From JBOGOC01 sp050747525 (GTDB lineage Bacteria; Acidobacteriota; Polarisedimenticolia; JACPZX01; DASXTC01): 11,851 bases of DNA. Where the stretch lies: the NCBI GenBank assembly GCA_050747525.1, contig JBOGOC010000017.1, forward strand, positions 1 to 11,851, given 5' to 3'. Under the pieces are notes generated by a model. That model worked only from the letters and a program-made list of their open reading frames with translations. It was not told the origin of the DNA and made no database searches. Of the stretch, positions 1-8,700 are shown in pieces (the first letter of the stretch is position 1; every line of letters begins with the position of its first letter). The translations under genes were made by a program, and so were the position numbers.

Positions 1-2070
1 CCGTCGTGCTGCCGTCCGAGCCCACGCCCCTCGCCCCGCCGTCGAAGTACTCGTCCACCAGGATGAGACCCGGCGGCACGTTGGGAACCGGGGCCACGTT
101 GGTGGTGTTGGCCGGCCTGCGCTCCGCGCGGTAGGACGTCAGCGGCAGCGTGTTGGCCAGCTCCACCTTGCCGTATCCCTCTTCGGTGGGGCACAGCAGC
201 GGGCCGGCCCCTTCGCACGACGCCAGGGTGCCGGTGCTCGCGAAATTCGCCGAGTTGATCAGCAGCGCCTTCACCAGCATCCCCGACACGTCGGGAACCA
301 GGTCCGAGGCGCTGGCCTGGCCGGTCGGGTAGAACCCCTTGGCCAGGTAGTCGCGGACCTGAAGCGCCGCGCCGGCCACCTTCGAGGCGGCCACCGACGT
401 CCCCGCCCGGCCCTGGATCACGATGTTCTCGACGCCTTCGGCTGCATCGTTCTCGTTGTCCAGCGAGACCACCGCCGCCAGCGAGACGAACATGTCGTCG
501 ACGAACAACCCTTCGCGGCCCAGCGTTCCTCCGCCTGTGTCCGTCCCGGGAGCCACGACCAGCGGCGCGCCGCGCAGCGATGCGAAGGTGGCGGGGCCCT
601 TGGACGTGTAGTTCGACACCGCCTCGCCCGGATCCAGGCTCGCGCGCAAGGCGTCGGCTCCTACCGCTCCCACCGTCACGATGTTCTTGCCGGTGGCCAG
701 GTCGTTCACCTGGATGTCCAGAAAAATCGACTCGTTGGGGTCCGGAGGGGCCAGCGGGTCGACGTCGGCCCCCGTCAGCGGGTCGGCTCCGTCGTTGCCA
801 ATGGCACCCACGTGCAGCACGCGCCGGTTGCGGAACAGGAACCGGTCCATGTCGCTCGCGCCGTTGGCGTAGTTCCCCTGGCCGTTGGTGACGTCATGGT
901 CGAAGTTGGGCGACCCGAAGGCGAACAGGGTCACTTTCGCACCGCGGGGATGCAGCGTCGCGTTGGCCGGGTTCAGGTCACGGCGAAACGCCATGTCCTC
1001 GAGACGCGCCGCGGGCACGTCGCCCGCATCCACGTCGCTCAGGAAGTTGATCGAGCAGGCCAGAGGGGAGCCAAGCGGCGTGGTGGCCGCGTCCACGAAG
1101 ATGACCCTCGACCCTGGTGCCTGACCGTCCAGAGACAGGTTCGCCTCGTTGGAATCGTTGAAGAACGCGGCGAACAAGTCCAGCGCGTCGACGTCTTCGT
1201 ACTTGCGGCCCAGGCCGAAGAAGCCGTCCCCGGGGTTGCCGGCCGCGCCGCTGACCGCCACCGTCCCATGTGTGTTGCCGCCCGACGACATCGAGTCGCA
1301 GGTCAGGAAGTCGCCCGAGGCCGTGGCATCGACGTCGCCGGCCTTCGTGTACGCCTCCACCTTGCGGTGGTTCTGGCCCACGTTCAGACCGCCCGCTCCG
1401 CCAATGCAGTTGCCCGTGTCCAGGCACGGATTCGCGTTGTCGTGCGCAAACGCCGGCGAGTCCATGGTCAGCCCGTTGTCCACCACACCCAGGAACTGCG
1501 GTGCCACCGAGAAGTTCGCCAGGTCCGAGCTGAACGCAATGGGCGAACCACCCACCCCCGCCGCCTTGAAGTTCACCGCCGGGCCCGTGTACGTTCCGCC
1601 GCCGTCGATACCGGCGTCACGGAAAGGGAGCAGGATCGTGCCGACGTCGCGGTTGTCCAGCATGCGACCGATCTCGGTCTGCTGGCTCGTCGTCAGGTTC
1701 ATCAGCACCAGGTCGGGCGTCTCGGTGATCGCCCGGACACCGGGATGGCGAGCCAGCTCCACCACGCGGTCGTTGCGCAGCGACGCCGACACGATCGAGG
1801 CTCCCGCCACTTCCTGGGTCAGCCTCACCGTGCCGCCCAGACGCTCCACCTCGCTGGCCACGTCCGCCGCGTCTTCCCCCTCCATAACGCGCACCACCAG
1901 CTCGAACGTATCGCTGGTCGCGTACTCGGGGTTCAGGCGCGGACGCGTCCCCACCGTCGGGTGAATCTTGTCCGATGCCTGGTACGGGCTCACGAACTGG
2001 AACAGGCCCGCGTCGTCGAAGTTCCTGCGCGACTTGGCGTCGATCCCCACCAGCCAGGCGTTGTTCGGGA
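1..2070 (-). repeat. Direct repeat copy 1: 5' part of the downstream protease gene
   Basis: This stretch aligns with 9767-11851 in the same orientation. In a 60-base sample (61-120 against 9827-9886) only two bases differ. The copies differ in length by 15 bases, explained by two in-frame indels: 21 bases absent here at the 1327/1328 junction and 6 extra bases within 719-757. The similarity reaches both window edges, so the full repeat is longer. Confidence 0.93.
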
Positions 2071-2572
2071 TGTAGTCCACGATCCGGCCACCGCGCGACT
2101 CGATCGCCTGCCTCATCGCAAGCGATCCCTGCGACGCCGCGCCCGGCGTCACCTGCACGATGTAGTAGCCACGACGGCCAGGCTGATGCACGGCCCGCAG
2201 ATCCGCATGCACGCTCTCGCGGACCCTCGACGTCTTCACGTGGATGGAGCCCTTGTCGTTCGGAAGCAGCAGGACATCCGAAGAGTCCGCTTCGGACCTC
2301 TTCACCTGCCCGTACGGGGCCAGGCCCAATCCGTCCACGCCGTACGACCACCAGTCCGGCCTGGCGTGCGTCGTCCTTCTGGTCTTGTCCAGGAAGCGCA
2401 GCTCGGCTTCGGCCATTCCCGGGGCCCGTCCATCGCGCCCGCCGGGGGTGAACACGCTCACCGTGTCCTTCTTGGAGGCGCGATCGGCCGGTGCGCCGGT
2501 GAGGAGCGTCATGGGGGCCACCAGCAGGCAGGCCAGCCCGAGCAACGAAGTCATTCCTGCATGACGATTCAT
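1..2572 (-). CDS. Exported S8 (subtilisin-like) serine protease, 3' end beyond window
   Basis: The frame is open for 857 codons from ATG 2570-2572 to the left edge, with no stop. The start is supported by a signal peptide (residues 1-29, likely cut APA|DR) and a GGGGGTG ribosome site 5 bases upstream. An in-frame ATG at 2636-2638 would add 22 residues but has a poorer ribosome site. After an unassigned segment (30-134) come two prodomains of beta-alpha-beta pattern: 135-204, with PNNAWLVGID, and 223-292. These resemble the inhibitor I9/fervidolysin type and should fold and restrain the enzyme until they are removed. The catalytic domain spans about 300-815, with Asp365 (VVDNGL), His435 (NTHGTVA), oxyanion Asn593 (IGNDG) and Ser726 (GTSVAAS). 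This is a complete set, so an active endopeptidase acting outside the cytoplasm is expected. A C-terminal beta-barrel is just beginning at the edge. It is a close paralogue of the upstream gene. The substrate is unknown. Confidence 0.93.
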   Translation of the reverse strand, partial: MNRHAGMTSLLGLACLLVAPMTLLTGAPADRASKKDTVSVFTPGGRDGRAPGMAEAELRFLDKTRRTTHARPDWWSYGVDGLGLAPYGQVKRSEADSSDVLLLPNDKGSIHVKTSRVRESVHADLRAVHQPGRRGYYIVQVTPGAASQGSLAMRQAIESRGGRIVDYIPNNAWLVGIDAKSRRNFDDAGLFQFVSPYQASDKIHPTVGTRPRLNPEYATSDTFELVVRVMEGEDAADVASEVERLGGTVRLTQEVAGASIVSASLRNDRVVELARHPGVRAITETPDLVLMNLTTSQQTEIGRMLDNRDVGTILLPFRDAGIDGGGTYTGPAVNFKAAGVGGSPIAFSSDLANFSVAPQFLGVVDNGLTMDSPAFAHDNANPCLDTGNCIGGAGGLNVGQNHRKVEAYTKAGDVDATASGDFLTCDSMSSGGNTHGTVAVSGAAGNPGDGFFGLGRKYEDVDALDLFAAFFNDSNEANLSLDGQAPGSRVIFVDAATTPLGSPLACSINFLSDVDAGDVPAARLEDMAFRRDLNPANATLHPRGAKVTLFAFGSPNFDHDVTNGQGNYANGASDMDRFLFRNRRVLHVGAIGNDGADPLTGADVDPLAPPDPNESIFLDIQVNDLATGKNIVTVGAVGADALRASLDPGEAVSNYTSKGPATFASLRGAPLVVAPGTDTGGGTLGREGLFVDDMFVSLAAVVSLDNENDAAEGVENIVIQGRAGTSVAASKVAGAALQVRDYLAKGFYPTGQASASDLVPDVSGMLVKALLINSANFASTGTLASCEGAGPLLCPTEEGYGKVELANTLPLTSYRAERRPANTTNVAPVPNVPPGLILVDEYFDGGARGVGSDGSTT
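2486..2572 (-). other. Sec-type signal peptide of the downstream protease
   Basis: These are residues 1-29 of the protease starting at 2572. Arg3 and His4 give a short polar N-region. A hydrophobic stretch follows (LLGLACLLVAPMTLLTG), and the likely signal peptidase I site is A27-P28-A29|D30. Cys15 is preceded by G-L-A, a poor lipobox too close to the N-terminus, so a lipoprotein is unlikely. Confidence 0.75.
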
Positions 2573-2577
2573 CGGCA

Positions 2578-2584
2578 CACCCCC
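2578..2584 (-). promoter_or_regulatory. Shine-Dalgarno site for the downstream protease
   Basis: The minus strand reads GGGGGTG followed by the 5-base spacer TGCCG and then ATG at 2572. It differs at one base from the GGAGGTG core. It decides in favour of the 2572 start over the in-frame ATG at 2638. Confidence 0.6.
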
Positions 2585-2618
2585 ACACCGCACCAGGCGG
2601 AAATCGGCACGTACCTTC

Positions 2619-2630
2619 GTATTTGTATTG
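2619..2630 (-). promoter_or_regulatory. Possible promoter -10 region of the downstream protease
   Basis: The minus strand reads CAATACAAATAC, the most A/T-rich stretch between the terminator and the start codon in otherwise GC-rich DNA, and it contains -10-like TACAAA. No TTGACA-like box lies 16-18 bases upstream, so this is a weak candidate resting mainly on position and base composition. A promoter is expected somewhere in 2573-2672 because the upstream transcript should end at the terminator. Confidence 0.25.
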
Positions 2631-2672
2631 ATCGGCATGAGGATCCGGTTCCGTGGCTCAAGCCAGGCCTTC

Positions 2673-2707
2673 AAAAAAAAACGCGCCCCCGATGGACGGG
2701 GACGCGT
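2673..2707 (-). terminator. Rho-independent terminator of the upstream protease gene
   Basis: On the minus strand the arm ACGCGTCCCCG (2697-2707) pairs over all 11 positions with CGGGGGCGCGT (2681-2691), with one T-G wobble. The loop is the 5-base TCCAT, and a run of eight T follows at 2673-2680. The hairpin begins 22 bases after the TAG stop at 2730-2732. There is no T-run on the other side, so it works in one direction only. Confidence 0.93.
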
Positions 2708-2729
2708 CGGAGTGCAGTCGATTTCCATT

Positions 2730-5700
2730 CTACGGGCAGGTCACCCCCGCCATGTAGGGCGCCCCCATCGGGTCGCTGTTCGGGCCCAGCGGAGCCAGGG
2801 CCGTCGGATTGATGGACGAGTGCCCCACCTGGTAGAAGTAGGACTCATTCACTCCCGGAATCGCCGCGTCGTTCGTGGTGATCAGCGTCCCCAGCGCGCC
2901 CTGCGGCACCGCATTGGCGAAGCAGGCCCCGTCGAACGTGTTGCCGCTGAACACGTCGACCCCCGTGAGGTCGCCCGTGTAGAGGTAGCGGAACACGTCG
3001 TAGCCGCTGATTCCCGGCGGCTGCGGCCGCGCCGGCCACTGCAGAGTGGCGGTGGCGCCACCGACGACGTCCAGTCCGACCTCGCTGTCCACGCCGCCGG
3101 CGTTCAGGCCATCCTGAGGCCCGAGGTCGCCTCCGTCGCCCGTGTACACCTTCAGCACGACCTCCTGCTGCGCCTCGCACGTCAGATCCGACGAGCATCG
3201 GGCCTTGACGCGGTAGAGGCTGTCACGGCCGGGAGCCACCTGCACGCGGCCCTGGGGCGAGAACGGAGAGATGACGTCCTCCACCGCCAGGGTGACCAGG
3301 TCGAGCTGCTCCCACTGGAACTGAAGCACGCCGTTCTCGCACGCGCCCTCCACGATCCCGGGCGTGCCGGGGTCGTCGCCCGCCGTCGAGCCCCGGGCGT
3401 CCAGAGCGGTCGGCTGCAGCATCGAGTCCAGGCCGATCAGGCGCCTGGCGCCGAACGGCACCGAGCCGGCGACACTGATGGCGACCGCGCCACAGTTGGC
3501 CGTGGCCTGGCCCGTGGTGCACCGGCTGAGCCCTGTCACGGTGTCCGGCCCGATGATCGAGGCGAACTGGCGGAGGTCGGTCAGCTTGATGTCGTCGATG
3601 AACCAGCCGTCGTCGCCATCGAAGTACTGATAGGCCATCTCGCCCACGTCCGGCTCGAGGGCCGACCGCGTGCTCCCGAACGTCCAGCCTCCTTCCACCA
3701 TGCCGATCCAGCGCAGGCGCGCGACGCGCCCCGCGAAGGGAGACATGTCGAAGGCCGTGCGCGTCCACACCCCGCCGCTGGCGGTGGAGCTGGGCGCCGT
3801 GCAGCCGGGGCCCCCGATGCAGGTGATGTCCCCGCAGTCCTTGTGCACCGAGTCGTTGTCGTCCGTGTCGTTCGTGCACGAGGCGTCGGTTCCGAAGACG
3901 TCCCCCTTGTCGACGTACAGCGGGCTGGAATCGCACATCGTCTCGTTGTTGGGCGGGATCTGATCGTCACCCGGGTCGAAGCCGCAGAGGCTGATGATCT
4001 CCTGGATCGTCGAGTCGTAGCCGTTGAAGTTCGGCGTGAGCCGCTGCCACCTCTCGAACTTGCCGTCCGAGCCCAGCAGACTGACCTGCACCTGACCGCC
4101 GCCGAACGAGGTACCGGGCGGGACGAATCCGCTGCCGAAGTTCTCGTCGTCCGGCACCGAGATTATGTGCCAGAACTCCAGCGAGGTGGCCGGGCCGAGC
4201 ACCACGCCGGGAATGTTGGGATCCCCCTGCGAGTCGAGCACGAACGCCGACACCTGGCGCAGCCTCAGCGTGTCGACCACCGTGGACGTCGCGCTCAGGT
4301 GCCGTCCCATGTGCATGGAGCGCAGACCCAGGTGCGCCTTGCCGCCGTCGGGAGCTCCCACGCCCGGCCCGAGCCCCGCGATGTCGTACGACGCGCCCGG
4401 GTACTCGAACACCGAGTGCAGGTGCCAGTCGTTCTCCTCGGCCACCGGAGCCTGGCACCCGAAGAACCCTCCGTTGTCGTCCGCGCAGGTCCGGCCGTCG
4501 GTGCCCGTCGGGCTGGCGCCCGTGTTCATCGTGTAGCCGAGGATGTCGTCGTTGGGGTCGCCGTTCGCCCGCAGGATGTCTCCCGGCGTCGTGCCGACCG
4601 GCAGTCGGGTGAACTGGATGCCGGGAGTGCCGTTGCGGTTGGTGTCGAAGTTCTCGCACAGCGTGCCGGGCGGCGAGCCCGGAACAGCCGGGCAGCTGGC
4701 CGCGATCGGCGGTCCGTCCTTGCGATCCACGTCCACGAAGAACTTGAACTTCTGCTCGGGGACCCCCTCGATCGCGTCGGCCACCGCGGTCATCGTGAAC
4801 TCCGCTTCCGCCAGCTTCGCGGCTGAGGAGCGTCCCGGCCCCGGGTTGGCGGGGTCGATGATGAAGTTGAGCGCTCCGGCAGGAGTCTGTATTCCCGTGG
4901 CGCCGGCCACCATGTTCCCCATGAAGACCTGCGCCTTGGGGGTGCATCCGACCGACGGTGTCAGGGGCCGGATCCCGACGGTCAGGTTGTTGAGCGGGAT
5001 CGGAGCCCCCTGCTTGTCCACCGAGCTGTTGGCCAGCGTCAACCGCACCGACGCCAGCTCGCCGGGATCCGCGTTCCCGTCGGGGACCGCCGCGCAGATC
5101 CCGTCCGTCCCGCTGGGGGGCGTGTTGCAGAAGGCGTCGTTGTTCGGGCTTCCCGGGTTCTCCTGCGGACAGGGCTCCGGAACGATCGGGCCGGTGTTCG
5201 GGTCCGGATCTCCCGAGACGCAGAAGAAATCGGTGGTTCCGTCGTCGGTCAGGGCCACGGACGAGACGGCGATGTTCCCCACGGACACCGGTGTGGCCGC
5301 CATGTTGGAGATGCCGCTGCGCGAGTGCTCGCAGTTCAGCTCGGAGGCCACCTGGACAAGATCATCCGGGACCCCCGAGATGTTGTCGTCGTCCGAGTCG
5401 GGGTCGCAGTAGTTGGCCACCCCGGGAATCGTGTCGATCCCCTTGCGGTCGTCTCCCGTTCCGTAGCGGCGCACCGCGGGCGGCAGCGTGCCGTCCAGGT
5501 CGCTGTCGGTCTGGAACTGGAAGGTGGGGTCGGCCGGGTTGTAGAACGTCGGGCAGTTGTCCACGAAGTTCGGGACGAGGTCGTCGTCGAAGTCCTCGTC
5601 GTCACAGCGGTCTCCGATCCCGTCCCCATCGTTGTCGGTCTGATCGGGGTTGTACGTCGCGGCGAACGTGGGCGCCGGCGGGCCGGGGACTTCGACCAGT

Positions 5701-8700
5701 CCTTCGTTCGGGCAGTTGTCGTTGACCTCGGTGATGCCGTCACCATCCCTGTCCAGCGTGTCGTTGCAGAACTGCCCGCGGACGGCCCCCGTGGGGAGCT
5801 GGCTGGGGTTGTACAGCGTGGGGCAGTTGTCGGCGGCGTTGACGTCACCGTCCGCGTCGATGTCCTGGTTCTCGCAGATGTTCCCCACGCCGTCCCCGTC
5901 GGTGTCGAGCTGATCGTTGTTCGCCACCACCGGGCAGTTGTCGCACAGGTCACCGTGGCCGTCGTCGTCCCAGTCGCACTGCCCGTTCCTGGGGGAGGGC
6001 GCGCAGTCGGCGGCCGTGATCGTGCCGCTGCCGTTGTTGTCCCTCTGCGGTGTGCTGGCCGGGTTGAAGATGTCGAACAGGTTGACGTCATCGAAGCAGT
6101 TGTCGTCGTCGGACGACCCCTGCCCCTGGGCCAGGAAGTCGGTGGCGCTGACGTCGTTGGACACTCCGTCGGCCCCGAAGTTCAGGATGCCGTCGCCGTC
6201 CACGTCACGGAAGTTGTTCTCCGCGAGCTCGCCGTCGCTGTCCTGGTCGCACTCCGGGTCCGCGTACGACGCCACGATGTTGAAGTTCTCTCCCTGCGTC
6301 GCGTTGACGTTGAGGATCCCCTTCTGATCCACCACCGCGCTCACCTGCACCACGCCGGAGAAGATCCCGCCACCCTGGGGAGCCAGGCAGACGCTCTCCC
6401 CGAGGGGCTCGGTGGTGCTGCGGGCGTCGATGGCGACATTCCCGGGAGCGCAGGTGCAGTCCGCGTTCACCGCGCAGCCGGTGTTGATGCGGGACGCCAG
6501 GCCGGCGGTGCACTTCAGGCTCACGCCGGGTCCGGGGTCCACGTCCGAGCAGGTCCCGGCCGGTATCGCCGCAGGGGTGGAGTCGGTGACGCTCACCTTG
6601 ATCCCCGTGGTGCAGTTGTGGGTGGTCAGCCGCTCCCAGGTGATCGTGCCGCACTGCCTCGCCGCCAGGTTGGCCCCCACGCGGGTCGGGATGTTGGCGC
6701 AATCGTTCACGCTGCTGTTGCTCTGATCGGTGGGGTGCCTCTCCGACCAGTGGAAATAGGCGTCGTCGATGGTCCAGCCCAGGCTCCCCCCCGCACCACC
6801 CTCGAGCAGCCACCAGCTCAGCTCGAACTGGAAACGCCTGCCGGTGGCGCCGCGGAACTCCTCGAACCTGCCGGCCGGGAGGTCCAGCTCACGGTTGCGC
6901 AGCGGGCCCCACGGTGTGGTGTGCCCGATGCGGGTGCCCGGGCCGGTGCAGAAGGCGTGGGTCGGGCAGGCCAGCCCGATCATGGCGTCGCCGCCGGCGG
7001 TGCAGAAACCCGCCGTGCAGACCCCGGGGATGATGGGCAGCCCGGTGGCGCCGTCCACCGCGGTGTTGCTCTGGAACCCGCGAATGTTGCCGTCCACGTC
7101 CGCCACCGGGAAGGGCATCAGCAGCCTCTCGATGACGTTGGTCTCGCGGCGCTGGATGACCGGCTCGGACACCCCCACCTCGTCGCCGTTCACTCCGATC
7201 TTGGTGGCCAGCGACGCGTCGCTGTCCCTCATGGGACCGAAGGTGCGCTGCGAGTTGGCGGCGCTGGTCTTCGGGCCCAGCATCGTGGTGGGCGCGGGGG
7301 AGCGGTAGGTGTACGAATCGCCCAGGGTGACCGGACCGCCGTCTTCGATGTTGGAGTCGACCTCGATATCGGTGAAGCTGGAGGTGTCGGTGAACGACTG
7401 CGTCTCGTTCCAGCCCACGCTCTCCATGCGGATGTCGAACGGGATTCCCCGCGCATCGGGGGCGGTGTTGATCCGCTCCATGACCGGCGAATCGAGCATG
7501 TCGTGCACGAACTCCACCAGAGGCGCGGTGGTCGGGTCGGTCGGGATGGTGTACTGCGGGCAGGCCCCGGGGGCGCGGAAGTTGCCGACGGGCCCATGCC
7601 CCGCATGCCACGTTCCCTTCCGCAGGGTGGACGAGAGGCCCACGATGCCGTTGTTCTGCGTCTGCCAGCCGCATCCGCCACCCGTGCTGTAGAACCATGC
7701 CAGGCTGTTCTGCACCGACCCCGGAGCGCCCGTCTTCATGTCGGGCGCCCGCTTCGCCGTGAAGCCGCCCGCGTCGGTGTCGAACCGCCATGGCATCTGG
7801 ATGGAGATGGCGGTGTTGGGGTTGTTGCAGTCGGCGTTGATGGAGCACGTCCTGGAGATGTTCGAGCACCTGCCGGCCGTGCACGTTCCCGTGTCGTTGA
7901 GCGGCTTGAAGGTGAGCAGCTCCAGGTTCCTCGCCTCGGACCCGGCCGCCGACGTCTGGATGTTGCCATCGCGGTTGCGGTCCACCGCCTGCGTGCCGCC
8001 GCCCGGGAAGTCGGTGTGATAGTTGAGGAACTCGGTGTCGGCCTGCAGAGCCTCGCGGAAGGTGAAACTCTGGGCCGCCAGTTGATCACCCCAGTCGGTC
8101 CCGCGCGACGAGAAGCTGACCACCAGATCCACGGCCCGGTCGGCCGTGGCCAGGGTCTTCACGCCCGCGTCCACGTTGAGCGTCCACGCCGCGATCCCTT
8201 CCCGTCCGCCCGGGATCTCGCCCAGCTCCACCGACTGCGGCAGCGGGCCGAGGAACGAGCAGGGGTTCGCCCCGCCCGGCACCGGGTCGGTGCAGCTCAG
8301 CGTGGCCCTCAGGTTGATCGCCGTGTCCAGGTTCTGGTTGGCGAACCCGACCTGGTACACGATCGACTCGCCGGCGTCGAAGTAGAAGTCGCCGCGGCCA
8401 CCCAGGTTGCGTCCCACGTCGCACCCGCCCGTCACCAGCGTGCGGCGCAACGGGTCACCCGACGCCGCTCCACCCGCTGGGAACAGAAGCACGGGACCGA
8501 GCAGCGGAGCGCAGTCCACGCGCGATGTCGACACGGCGTCGTTGGGGACCGGGCCGCCCGGAGAGGTCGGCGACTGGTCGTCGTAGGTCGCCCTGAGGCT
8601 CCAGCCGCTCTTCACCTCCAGGATGCCGTTGTTGCTGATCGGGTTGGCGGCTCCCGGACGGCTGGCGATGAACTGAAGCCGCACGTTGTTGGACGTGTAG

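Noticed and set aside
2528..2530. Lipoprotein cysteine in the downstream signal peptide
   Set aside because: Cys15 is preceded by G-L-A rather than a proper lipobox and comes too early in the hydrophobic stretch. The APA|DR site fits better.
812..2812. Plus-strand open frame of 666 codons crossing the intergenic gap
   Set aside because: It lies antisense to the downstream protease, runs through the terminator hairpin, and has an R/H/V-rich composition with no domain.
2628..4826. Plus-strand open frame of 732 codons
   Set aside because: It lies antisense to the C-terminal part of the upstream protease and is R/A/V-rich without motifs.
5361..6260. CRISPR-like or DNA-level tandem repeat in the GTCGTC-rich stretch
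   Set aside because: The periodicity comes from Asp/Asn codons of thrombospondin type 3 repeats. There are no identical DNA units with regular spacers.
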